A stretch of 64,000 bases of DNA from Sthenelais limicola (Eukaryota; Annelida; Polychaeta; Phyllodocida; Sigalionidae). The translations under genes were made by a program, and so were the position numbers. Of the stretch, positions 21,177 through 30,842 are shown one piece after another. The DNA lies in the NCBI GenBank assembly GCA_942159475.1, contig OW804097.1:10727172-10791171 (forward strand), written 5' to 3'. The stretch's first letter is position 1. The number at the start of each line of letters is the position of its first letter. The notes beneath the pieces were generated by a model, which saw nothing but the letters and a program-made list of their open reading frames with translations, ran no database searches and had not been told where the DNA came from.

Positions 21177-21409
21177 GTCAGATTTTCAGAAAATGTACAA
21201 TTCACCTTCACCAATTCTCTCAAATAACCCACATTTAAGAGAAAAATGAGCTTCAAAATGCAGTTTAACATAACAGATCTGATAATTTAAATCAATGCGA
21301 TACCAAATATACTCAGATATACCCAGTATTCTTCATTTTTCAACCTAATTTAGGAGAAGTTCCTAAATGTGTAGAGCTGCCAATTGTACATTTTCTGAAA
21401 ATCTTACCC
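21177..21409 (-). repeat. family A MITE, subfamily A2
   Basis: Intact except for a worn outer right end (ATCTTACCC). About 60 bp from the preceding A1 copy. Confidence 0.8.
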
Positions 21410-21661
21410 TCATGTATACTTCTAAGCACACTTCAACATTTATTCGTTCTAACATAGGAAAGAATCTTCTTTCTGACAGAAATGTCAGTCTCCTATTGAA
21501 CGTAGACAGATTTTCCGGAGATCCGGTACATGGATGAATATCTATGACATTTTGTGCAGTATTTCTTTCAGATAGACTCTTTGATGAGTGTGGCTCATAA
21601 TATTATATGTATGTATCTATCTATAATGAACATGTACCTTCCCACGGGAGAACCACAATAT

Positions 21662-21852
21662 GTGATGTGTTTCAGAGAAATCAGTCACAAGTTGGCAAGA
21701 GTTGTCCTGAGATTTATGACATCGATTGACATCACTATGAGTGACAAACTCTCCAAGAATCAGAACATTCCAATAATGTGATCTTGTGATTAAAACACTT
21801 TGAAAAATATCATATTTTGCGACTTATGACTCATTTTCCTGAAACACAACAC
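21662..21852 (+). repeat. family B MITE with internal deletion
   Basis: Both termini are present but only about 190 bp remain. The GATTTTGAGATATC to GGATATATT section is gone. Confidence 0.7.
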
Positions 21853-21984
21853 ATTTTAGAAGTTCTGTTGTAAACACAACTCAACAGAATTTCGCTGAAT
21901 ATCGGTCAAATGACCTTTAAATGGGTTGATAAAGAATGGAAGAACATGTAGAAACTATTTTCTTTTTTTTACGAACATTAACTG

Positions 21985-22085
21985 AGTGAGGTGAGTGAGT
22001 GAGATTGGTTGCTGTACGCCCTTATCAACACATTTAATATGGTTATATAAAGGGCGGGAGAGCTGAGAGGGAGTGAGTGAGTGAG
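21985..22085 (+). repeat. repeat F, about one unit
   Basis: One full unit and a partial one, leading straight into repeat G as at the other F/G loci. Confidence 0.75.
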
Positions 22086-22310
22086 ATAGGAAATAGAGAT
22101 AGAGAAGAAGGGAGAGAGAGACAGAGAAAAAGAGACAGAAAGGCAATTTATGGTCATACCCAGGAAATAGAAATAGAGAAGAAGGGAGAGAGAGACAGAG
22201 AAAAAGTGACAGAAAGGCACTTAATGATCATACCCAGGAAATAGAGATAGAGAAGAAGGGAGAGAGAGACAGAGAAAAAGAGACAGAAAGGTACTTCATG
22301 GTCACACCCT
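22086..22310 (+). repeat. repeat G purine-rich tandem array
   Basis: Three units of about 75 bp. Open frames on the minus strand, rich in L, S and F, are by-products of the purine-rich unit. Confidence 0.8.
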
Positions 22311-22689
22311 GAACCTGATCATTAACTGAGAGTGCATAGTGAGGGTTGTATAGGAACATGTAAATGAGTGGTAAATGTTGATGGGCTCCTGCTAGAGTCC
22401 ATTATAGCAAACAGCTGACCTTAAAGTGAACCTTGATGTTGATAGACACTCACCTGCAATTAAACAGAAAATATTGTTCAAACATTGCAAACAAATAAAT
22501 GAATTTAAATATATACCACAACAGAAAATGGATGAATTCAGTTCTACACGTCTTAATATGAGGATATTTGCAGAGGTTGTGTTAGTAAATAAATGAAGAG
22601 CGGCATCAAATTCTTAATGCATTTTTAACATAAAAAAAGTTGATTCATTTTCTGATGTCGAAAAATCATTTTCCTATATACTGATACTC
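22311..22689. other. anonymous sequence
   Basis: AT-rich, with no recognised repeat or exon. Confidence 0.4.
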
Positions 22690-22872
22690 TCTGGGATGAC
22701 CTTAGAAATGCATGGATATATTTAATACACAACCCTGAGATTTGGTAACTGCATTTATGCGACCTCAAGTGGTACACACTCCAGAAAAAAGATTGTTCCT
22801 ATAAATAAATCTTGTGAATAAAACACATTGAAACATATCTATTCTGCAACTTGTGACTCATTTTCCTGAAAG
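22690..22872 (+). repeat. family B MITE, right half
   Basis: Diverged right part with GGATATATTTAATACA and terminus TGACTCATTTTCCTGAAAG. Confidence 0.6.
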
Positions 22873-23104
22873 AGATGACATATAAGGATGGGCTGTTAAA
22901 GGTAAAAGGGGAAGATGTGGCACTATAGTTGATCTAAAGCATACAATTTCCTGCCCCATCCTCAGAAGCAGCTACTAACGCTTACAGCCCGACGCCAGCC
23001 CAGAGACACAGATAAGATTTACCTAACAAAATCACGCCAGCTTACAACTGCGCTCGCAGTTAACATCAGACACAAAGACAAGATCTTCTAGTTTTATTTC
23101 ATTT

Positions 23105-23515
23105 GTGATGTGTTTCAGGAAAATGAGTCATAAGTCGCAAAAAATAGATTTTGAGATATCATTATATTTGAAAAGATGAGATCATGCCAATTCCAGTGAT
23201 AGTAAACAGTCTAGTAATCTAATAAGTATTTCTATATTTTATGTTTGATATTTTCGTTTTTGAAAAAAAAAGTTTCTATTATTTCTGGGGGTCAATAAAC
23301 AGTAAAGTAACTAAATGTAGTCCATATGAGGAGCTTTAAACCGGAAGGATATATTACATAGATTTTCCTGAAATTTGATACATCGATTGATATAGCTATC
23401 AGTGATGAGCCCCCCCCAAAATTAGAACATTCCAATAATGTGATTCTGTGATAAAAAAACAATTTGAAAAACATCAATTTTGCGACTTATGACTCATTTT
23501 CCTGAAACACATCAC
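23105..23515 (+). repeat. family B MITE, full length
   Basis: Both termini are perfect over about 37 bp, with direct ATTT flanks (23101-23104, 23516-23519). One of the best preserved copies and suitable as a family reference. A C-run interrupts it near 23410. Confidence 0.85.
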
Positions 23516-23552
23516 ATTTCATTCCTTTTCAGCTGAGCGTCATTTGACCAAA

Positions 23553-23800
23553 GTTGTGATGTGTCACATGAAAATGAGTCACAAGTCGCAAAAAGTTATA
23601 TTTTTCAAAATGTTTCTTCACAGAAGCCCTAGCTCCGAATGTTTTGATTTTGTTGGTGTTTAGTGGTTGTACTAGCATGAATAATTGTAAGAAATTTTCA
23701 AGGTTATATTTCGAATGTAATTACACACATCTGAGCTTATTCTACGGAGTATATTTATCTATTTTATTAGTGATTGACCAGCAAGAAATATATCTACCTT
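23553..23800 (-). repeat. family B MITE, split by a retroposon
   Basis: Starts at terminus GTGATGTGTCACATG. The interior is cut near 23800, and a further piece in the same orientation appears at 24325-24380 beyond the AATCA-tailed retroposon. Confidence 0.6.
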
Positions 23801-24320
23801 TTTGCCCATGCATACAAAATATAGAATAGTAAAATGTGATGATGACAAATAATGTAATAGTGTAAAAACTATAATTTAACGAGAAGTGGAATACTCAACG
23901 GTCAATATGTAAGAGCACGACGCGGAACATTGTGTAATTGTTGTTTTTATACGTACTACTGTTTTAAGAAATTAACCTGATCTATACAAAACTATCTGTA
24001 TATTAATCAGATAGGTACCCATTTGTATCACTGTACTACTAGTAGGAGTAACAGTAAAATTGTATAACTTGATCAGTCACTAAGTAGGTAAAATGGTTAA
24101 CTAAAAATTAGTGTTGTAGAATTAGATCAGATTGAGTATCTCTCTTTTTATATTCTATTTACCTTTTTTCGTGTATGAAATATTGTTGCTGATTAATATC
24201 TTGATGTAACTTAAAAGTAATTAAAACTCAGGCTATTCTGGGAATATTCATACTGCCGTATGGAAATGTCTGTGTCCTGAATAAAAAATTTTCAAAATCA
24301 AATCAAATCAAATTAATTAC
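23801..24320 (+). mobile_element. non-LTR retroposon 3' end with AATCA tail
   Basis: Ends with TATGGAAATG, CCTGAATAAAAAATTTTCAA and an AATCA microsatellite (about 24296-24315). The same tail appears in reverse at 60735. No reverse transcriptase remains, so it is a 5'-truncated LINE or a SINE inserted in a family B copy. Confidence 0.6.
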
Positions 24321-24468
24321 TAGGCATCCTAATGATTACAATCATTAGAATTATTGATCTCTTCTTGAATCTGGTTTGATTTGGTCAGTATTAAGGAACA
24401 GAGCTATAGGCTGGAAAGGTTTGAGTCATGCAGATGTTTGTGCTATAAGCTCAGAGCGAGCGTAAGTG

Positions 24469-24570
24469 GGTCGGATTTTCAGAAAATGTACAATTCACCT
24501 TCACCAATCCTCTCAAATGACCAAAATTTCAGATAAAGTTCAAAATACAGTTCAACCTAACCGAACAGAT
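24469..24570 (-). repeat. family A MITE fragment, subfamily A1
   Basis: Left end GGGTCGGATTTTCAG and about 85 bp of A1 interior up to ACCGAACAGATTG. The rest is missing. Confidence 0.65.
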
Positions 24571-24648
24571 TGTGGATGATTGAGGAATTGCATTATCTCG
24601 AGCGTCATTCAGTTTTGGCTGAACTAGTGCAATGAACGTTATTATTTG

Positions 24649-24886
24649 GGTCAGATTTCCAGAAAATGTACAATTCACCTCCATCAATCCTCTCAAATAA
24701 CACAAATTTCAGACGAAAATAAAGTTCAAAAGACAGTTCAACCTAACCAAACAGATTGCTAGAATCAATGCAATGCTGAATATACTCGAATTTACCTAGT
24801 ATTGACCAAATTGCAGCCTAATTTAGCAGAATTTACTAAATGTGTACAGCTGCTAATTGTACATTTTCTGAAAATCTAACCCTTTT
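24649..24886 (-). repeat. family A MITE, subfamily A1
   Basis: Full-length, with GATTTCCAG in the left end and AATCTAACCC on the right. Confidence 0.8.
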
Positions 24887-25020
24887 AATATCAAATTATG
24901 AAAAAATGGCATGATGGAGAGTTTAAACTGATTGAGACACATGACTCTGGTTATCTGATTGTCTTAAGAGCAGTTTGAACCTGAACAGAGTGCCGGAGTG
25001 GGAATTCATTAGAAACAATT

Positions 25021-25453
25021 GTGATCCGTTTTAGGAAAATAAGTCATAAGTCGCAAGATATGGATTTTGAGATATCACAATATTTGAAAAGAGGAGATCA
25101 AGGTGATTCCAATGAATGTAAACACTGGGATACCATAGATGTATTTCTATATATATTTATATATTCTATATATATTTTTAAGTTTGACATTTTTTTTTTG
25201 AAAAAAAAAGTTTGCAAAGTTTCTGGCTGGGTAAACCAGTATATAAAGTAACTAAATATACTCCATAAGAATGCCTTCAAAATGCAATGATATATTTAAT
25301 ACAATGTCCCGAAATTTTGTACATGAATTCATATGACTATAACCGCTAGACCCACTGAAAATCAGAACATTTCAATAAAGAGATCTTGTGGAAAAAACAC
25401 TTTGAAACATATCCATTTTGCGACTTGTGACTCATTTTCCTGAAACACATCAC
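25021..25453 (+). repeat. family B MITE, variant terminus
   Basis: GTGATCCGTTTTAGG variant, direct AATT flanks (25017-25020, 25454-25457). A TATA-rich expansion lies near 25148-25180. Confidence 0.85.
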
Positions 25454-25691
25454 AATTACAAAAACTAAAACAGGAGCCATGATGGGGCGGAGGGAGCATA
25501 TCAATTTTGAGATGATATTTCTAGAAAAGTTTTGATTCGGTGAAGAGATTTGAGTTAGCCCGTTCATTAATGGGCAATTTAATGGGCAGTTGTAATACCA
25601 GATAAGCTATCCGCCTTGACTGTCACCGTGGGTTGAATGACAATATCAATTACCCATGTGTTATCTGGACGTGGCTTTGTTTTACCATTAT

Positions 25692-26125
25692 GGGTCAGAT
25701 CATCAGAAAATAAAAATTGACAGTCCTACACATTTGGTAAATTCTGACTAATTAGGGTAAATAATTATAAATACTAGGTATATGGGTCAGATTGTCAAAA
25801 AATGTACAATTGGCAACTCCACACATTGAGTACAATCTGCTAAATTAGGCTGATAAATGATGAATACTAGGTATATCTGAGTATATTAGGTATTGTCTTG
25901 TTTTAGAATATATGTGTTACTATGTTAAACTGTATTTTGAAGCTCATTTTTGTCTGAAATTTGGGATATTTGAGAGGATTGGTGACGGTGAATTGTACAT
26001 TATCTGACGATCTGTCCCATATATGAGTTTCAGTGTATTTGGTATAACATTGGTTCAAGAAGTATCTTGGGTTATTATGGAACTGTATTTGAACCTCATT
26101 TCTGTCTTAAATTCTGTCTTAAACA
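25692..26125 (+). repeat. family A MITE, subfamily A2, carrying a nested A2 copy
   Basis: The outer copy begins GGGTCAGATCATCAG and reaches AATACTAGGTATAT at 25783. It resumes at 26019 with GTTTCAGTGTATTTGGTAT and runs to TTCTGTCTTAAA. The gap is exactly filled by another family A element, and the outer copy's right end is lost. Confidence 0.75.
25784..26018 (+). repeat. family A MITE nested within another A copy
   Basis: 235 bp between direct ATAT copies (25780-25783, 26019-26022), the latter created inside the older copy. The nested ends GATTGTC.../...GACGATC differ from the TTTTCAG standard but remain inverted. Confidence 0.8.
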
Positions 26126-26219
26126 TAGGATGTTTTTCTATAGATTATATACTGCACCATTAGTTCCATAATCCCATGTGAATCAAGATTCAAAATGGCG
26201 GCTATGCAAATCCCCTATA
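26124..26219 (+). repeat. family C MITE, right end fragment
   Basis: Ends with ATTCAAAATGGCGGCTATGC and AAATCCCCTAT, preceded by CCATTAGTTCCATAATCCC, as in the complete family C copies. Confidence 0.7.
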
Positions 26220-26317
26220 AGACGGTGGTGCAAAGGAAGAATGATCACCAACAGTTTACCATAGAAATAAGGGTTTTGTACCCTGTTATCTGTGTTTGAG
26301 GCAGTGTAGCGAGAGGA

Positions 26318-27638
26318 CAAATAGATATTACTGTATTTGTGTATAAATAGATATTAGTGCATTTGTGTATAAATAGATATTACTGTATTTGTGTATAAAT
26401 AGATATTACTGTATTTGTGTATAAATAGATATTACTGTATTTGTGTATAAATAGATGTTACTGTATTTGTGTATAAATAGATATTATTGTATTTATGTAT
26501 GGTATAAATAGATATTACAGTATTTGTGTAGGGTATAAATATATATTACTGTATTTGTGTATGAATAGATATTACTGTATTTGTGTATAAATAGATATTA
26601 CTGTATTTGTGTATGGTATAAATAGATATTACTGTATTTGTGTATGGTATAAATAGATATTACTGTATTTGTGTAGGGTATAAATAGATATTACTGTATT
26701 TGTGTATGGTATAAATAGATATTACTGTATTTGTGTAGGGTATAAATAGATATTACTGTATTTGTGTATGGTATAAATAGATATTACTGTATTTGTGTAT
26801 GAATAGATATTACTGTATTTGTGTATAAATAGATATTACTGTATTTGTGTACGGAATAAATAGATATTACTGTATTTGTGTATGGTATAAATAGATATTA
26901 CTGTATTTGTGTATGGTATAAATAGATATTACTGTATTTGTGTATGGTATAAATAGATATTACTGTATTTGTGTAGGGTATAAATAGATATTACTGTATT
27001 TGTGTATGAATAGATATTACTGTATTTGTGTATAAATAGATATTACTGTATTTGTGTACGGTATAAATAGATATTACTGTATTTGTGTATGGTATAAATA
27101 GATATTACTGTATTTGTGTAGGGTATAAATAGATATTACTGTATTTGTGTATGGTATAAATAGATAATTATTACTGTATTTGTGTAGGGTATAAATAGAT
27201 ATTACTGTATTTGTGTATAAATAGATATTACTGTATTTGTGTGTAGTATAAATAGATATTACAGTATTTGTGTAGGGTATAAATAGATATTACTGTATTT
27301 GTGTATAAATAGATATTACTGTATTTGTGTATAAATAGATATTACAGTATTTGTGTAGGGTATAAATAGATATTACTGTATTTGTGTATAAATAGATATT
27401 ACTGTATTTGTGTATAAATAGATATTACTGTATTTGTGTATAAATAGATATTACTGTATTTGTGTATGGTATAAATAGATATTACTGTATTTGTGTAGGG
27501 TATAAATAGATATTACTGTATTTGTGTATGGTATAAATAGATATTACTGTATTTGTGTAGGGTATAAATAGATATTACTGTATTTGTGTATAAATAGATA
27601 TTACTGTATTTGTGTATAAATAGATATTACTGTATTTT
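26318..27638. repeat. 26/31-bp minisatellite, left part
   Basis: Unit TATAAATAGATATTACTGTA followed by TTTGTG, 26 bp. Many units carry an extra TATGG or TAGGG (31 bp). About 45 units precede the PLE and the array continues at 33556, so the element landed inside it. The mixed short and long units form irregular higher-order blocks. Confidence 0.92.
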
Positions 27639-28328
27639 GGGAACGTGTTGTTGCCCGAGAAGCGCTACCACAACTGAGGCTGGAGCCTCGTGAACGAACG
27701 TACTACCGTAACTCACCTAGGCAACGTTGTTGTTGCTTAGTGAGTATGGTAACACCTAATTATGACCTCATCATGGTTGTCAACAACTCTGGATGAGGAT
27801 TATCGAGGTCGATAGGACCTCTGTTTGTAACTAACTGATGTAGTACTGTCATAATCTGATGAAATAAATAATTATTGTTCAATTATAATTATTCTTTGAT
27901 CACCAGGTGGTGTTTGATGTGGTTTCGACCTTAGGAGGTCTCATCAGGCGCTAGTTTGGTCGCGTTGGTTAAATGTAATTTAACACTGGGCCCAAGTTTA
28001 AGTTTGTACTACCAGTAGTACATTGTTATAACAATTACTGACACTGTAACTGTATGCTGGTTCCTGTATATCAAATCGTTGGATTTAAGTGCAGGGTGGT
28101 GTGAGTTACTGTAACTTTAAGGGGAACAGTCCTTCCGGTGACTGAGTGTCACCTATGTTTGCCTGTTGCTCTTGGAAGAGCAATAAGTTAACAATGAAGG
28201 TAGGTAGAATGTGTGGTAGGACCGTGGTCCAGGCTGGAAGTAGATCCAGCCGTAGCCGTGAAGGGGCATTTTCTGTATAGACTTTATTTGGGAACGTAAT
28301 GGTTGAAAATGTCGAATAAATATTCAGT
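27639..28328 (-). repeat. PLE 3' pseudo-LTR
   Basis: 690 bp, starting GGGAACGTG at the outer edge. It appears identical to 32695-33384. ORF2 ends 5 bp inside it. It contains a hammerhead-like core on the minus strand (27923-27947) and a second internal GGGAACGT at 28290, which matches the point where the inverted tail ends. Confidence 0.93.
27923..27947 (-). ncRNA. hammerhead ribozyme-like core (3' pseudo-LTR)
   Basis: On the minus strand: CTGATGA, a 4-bp stem GACC/GGTC with loop TCCTAA, then GAAA. These are the invariant core boxes and stem II of a hammerhead ribozyme, which PLE terminal repeats are known to carry. I could not fit stems I and III or a standard cleavage triplet with confidence, so self-cleavage is not shown. 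Confidence 0.55.
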
Positions 28329-30765
28329 CCAGAATGTTAAGTCCACTGGGTACCATTGTTTGAAGTCTGGCTATCCATCTTTTCTCATCTAAATTCCTTC
28401 TTAGTCTTGCTGTTGCGGATTCTGCATCCGCTTTTATTAAAGATAGGATCGAGATTGAGATGTTTTGCCATTTTTCTTTGACTTCTGGGTGGGAAACATT
28501 TAGGTGCCGAGCCACCGTAGTGTCATTGTTTTTACCGATGTCAAAGAAATGGTTGCCGAAGCGTGATATGATGGAGTTCATTGTTTGTCCAACATATTGC
28601 GTCTGGCAGCTTTTGCAGGTTATTAGGTAGATCAAATTATTACTCTGACAGTTGACATACTTGTGACAAGTTATGTTACGCTGTAGGTTCTTTGACCAGA
28701 TCTCCCCGCTTGTGTTGATCAAGGGGCAATAATGGCACGAGTTTGGTCGCTTGCATTTGTGCGATGCAACGGTGCGACCAGGTGCTTGTTTTGGGACAGT
28801 CGATGCCCTGACCAGGTGATCGTTAAGATTCTTGTTTTTCCTAAAACCAAAAATGATTTTAGAGTCTTTCAGGAATCGAGAAGTTTTTGTCTTCTCTACG
28901 AGGGTCCAGTTTTTCCGGACTTCCTCGCGGATCTTGGGGTTGTTCGGGTTGAAGGTGTTAATTAGGTAGAACGTTTTATTGCGTTCTGCTCCTTCTGTAG
29001 GCTGGTTCCTAAGTCTAGGTATGAAAAGGGACTCCCTGTCGAGTGAGTCCGCTTTGTTCCAGGCCTCCTCTACTATTGTTCGAGGGTAATGGCGGCGTTT
29101 GAAATGCGCTGCCAGTGTGAGTGAGTGTTTTCTGAATTCTTCCTGATTGGAACATATCCGTTTCACACGCAGGAACTGAGAGTATGGCATACCCTTCATG
29201 CAGTGCGTTGGATGACAGGACTCGAATAAAAGATAGTTGTGGCTATCAGTGGGTTTACTGTACAGGGTGGTTTCTAGCTTGTTACCATTCCTGTACAGTG
29301 TTGTGTCCAGGAAATCTATCGATTCCCTGGAGATCTCAGATGTGAATTTGAGATTGGGTGTGGCAGCATTTAAGTGAGCGATGAACCTGTCAAGTTCTTC
29401 TCTCCCATGTTGCCAGACCATTATGATGTCATCTATATACCGTTTCCATAGTAACGGCTGAAGGGGATGATTATATACATGGTTGTCTTCGAACCGGCCC
29501 ATGTATATGTTTGCTAACGAGGGAGCCACTCTGGTTCCCATGGCTGTCCCACCTATCTGCAGATAGTGTTTCCCATCAAATTGGAAATTGTTTGATGTTA
29601 AAACTATCTTCAGGAGTTTCACCAGTGATAAATTGGTGGGGCGGCTATCGAGCGGTCGATGCGTCGATAGAGTTTGTCCTACTGCCATACATCCCCCCAG
29701 TTGTGGGATGTTAGTGTAAAGACTGGTGACATCCATGGTTACCAGTAGGATGTCGTCGGGTAGGTCGGTCCCGTTCAGTTCCCTAATTACAGTTAGGAAA
29801 TGTGTAGTGTCTTTGAGGTAACTCCCCAGTTGTGGTACGAGGGGGTTTAGGAAAAAGTCTACAAAAGAGGAAATTCTTTCAGTGGGACTTTCGTTCCCTG
29901 AAATGATAGGTCTCCCCGGAGGGGGGAACTTGTTTTTATGTATTTTAGGTAACATATAGAAATGAGGAGTTCTGGGGTTATCGTGTACTAGATAATCCCC
30001 AGTCTTTTCACTGATTTCACCTTTTGTGACCATTTCTAAAATGGCCTCGCGCACAATTGAATTGTGTTTATTGGTTAAGCAGGTTGGTGATTCTAGATAG
30101 AAGTTAGTATCTGAGAGTTGGCGGACACCCTCCTCTATATACATTTCTCTATCCATTATCACCACTGCCGAACCTTTGTCAGCCGATTTGATGACAATGC
30201 TGTCGTCTCTTTTTAGGGAGGCGATAGATTCTCTTTCGGCCTTGTCTGTATTGTGGGTTCTAGGACCCATCAATTCGCAAGATTGAAGGAACGCTTCATT
30301 TTTAAGGAACATGAATTCAACCCACCCTGTACTGGGTGGGTTCCACCTAGATGGGGTTTTGAATTTTCTATGTTCGAATGGTTGGTTGGGGTTGTGTGTT
30401 TTAGGTTGGAATTGCTCTTGGTGATTAGTTATGTAAATCGAGCGTTTGACAGAGATGGTGAATTTCTCTAAATTTTCCAAAAGTTCCCCACGATCAGGTG
30501 TTTTGGGAGTAGGTACAAAATTTAAACCCTTTGATAGGAGGTTTAATTCACCTGCATTTAGTATTTTGCTAGATAGGTTAATGACCCCCGGATGGTTTGG
30601 GATATCATCATCATTTGCATTTGAATTTGTTTTATTGGACTCAAAATCAACGTAAAGAGAAAAAACTTCTTTTATTGAAGTCCAACTTTCAGCATCAAGG
30701 AGTACAATCGAACAGAAATTACTCTGGCATGGTAAACAGGAAAGGTTCATGCAATTGAAATTCAC
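28324..30765 (-). CDS. PLE ORF2: reverse transcriptase with GIY-YIG endonuclease
   Basis: 813 residues. The protein copies its own RNA and nicks target DNA. Visible RT landmarks: LPKIHKNKFPPPGRPIISG (about 268-288), TMDVTSLYTNIP with a catalytic Asp (about 340-352), GTAMGTRVAPSLANIYMG (about 404-422) and the YIDDIIMVW catalytic box (about 442-450). A cysteine cluster with CxxxxxxCxxC spacing (HKCKRPNSCHYC, about 668-680) lies between the domains. The C-terminal GIY-YIG domain is seen as LIYLITCKSCQTQYVGQT (about 708-725), followed by NSIISRFGNH. RT first and GIY-YIG last is the order of canonical endonuclease-positive PLEs. The ATG lies 77 bp after the ORF1 stop in another frame, so translation needs reinitiation, a separate transcript or a frame-bypass mechanism. 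The stop is inside the 3' terminal repeat. No frameshift or stop interrupts it. Confidence 0.95.
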   Translation of the reverse strand: MNFNCMNLSCLPCQSNFCSIVLLDAESWTSIKEVFSLYVDFESNKTNSNANDDDIPNHPGVINLSSKILNAGELNLLSKGLNFVPTPKTPDRGELLENLEKFTISVKRSIYITNHQEQFQPKTHNPNQPFEHRKFKTPSRWNPPSTGWVEFMFLKNEAFLQSCELMGPRTHNTDKAERESIASLKRDDSIVIKSADKGSAVVIMDREMYIEEGVRQLSDTNFYLESPTCLTNKHNSIVREAILEMVTKGEISEKTGDYLVHDNPRTPHFYMLPKIHKNKFPPPGRPIISGNESPTERISSFVDFFLNPLVPQLGSYLKDTTHFLTVIRELNGTDLPDDILLVTMDVTSLYTNIPQLGGCMAVGQTLSTHRPLDSRPTNLSLVKLLKIVLTSNNFQFDGKHYLQIGGTAMGTRVAPSLANIYMGRFEDNHVYNHPLQPLLWKRYIDDIIMVWQHGREELDRFIAHLNAATPNLKFTSEISRESIDFLDTTLYRNGNKLETTLYSKPTDSHNYLLFESCHPTHCMKGMPYSQFLRVKRICSNQEEFRKHSLTLAAHFKRRHYPRTIVEEAWNKADSLDRESLFIPRLRNQPTEGAERNKTFYLINTFNPNNPKIREEVRKNWTLVEKTKTSRFLKDSKIIFGFRKNKNLNDHLVRASTVPKQAPGRTVASHKCKRPNSCHYCPLINTSGEIWSKNLQRNITCHKYVNCQSNNLIYLITCKSCQTQYVGQTMNSIISRFGNHFFDIGKNNDTTVARHLNVSHPEVKEKWQNISISILSLIKADAESATARLRRNLDEKRWIARLQTMVPSGLNILD

Positions 30766-30842
30766 AATGAAATCAAAAAGTGATTGTTCTCGTTTTATTG
30801 GATCCTCAGAGGGATCATAAGAAAAGTGGCGACAGTTCTTAT

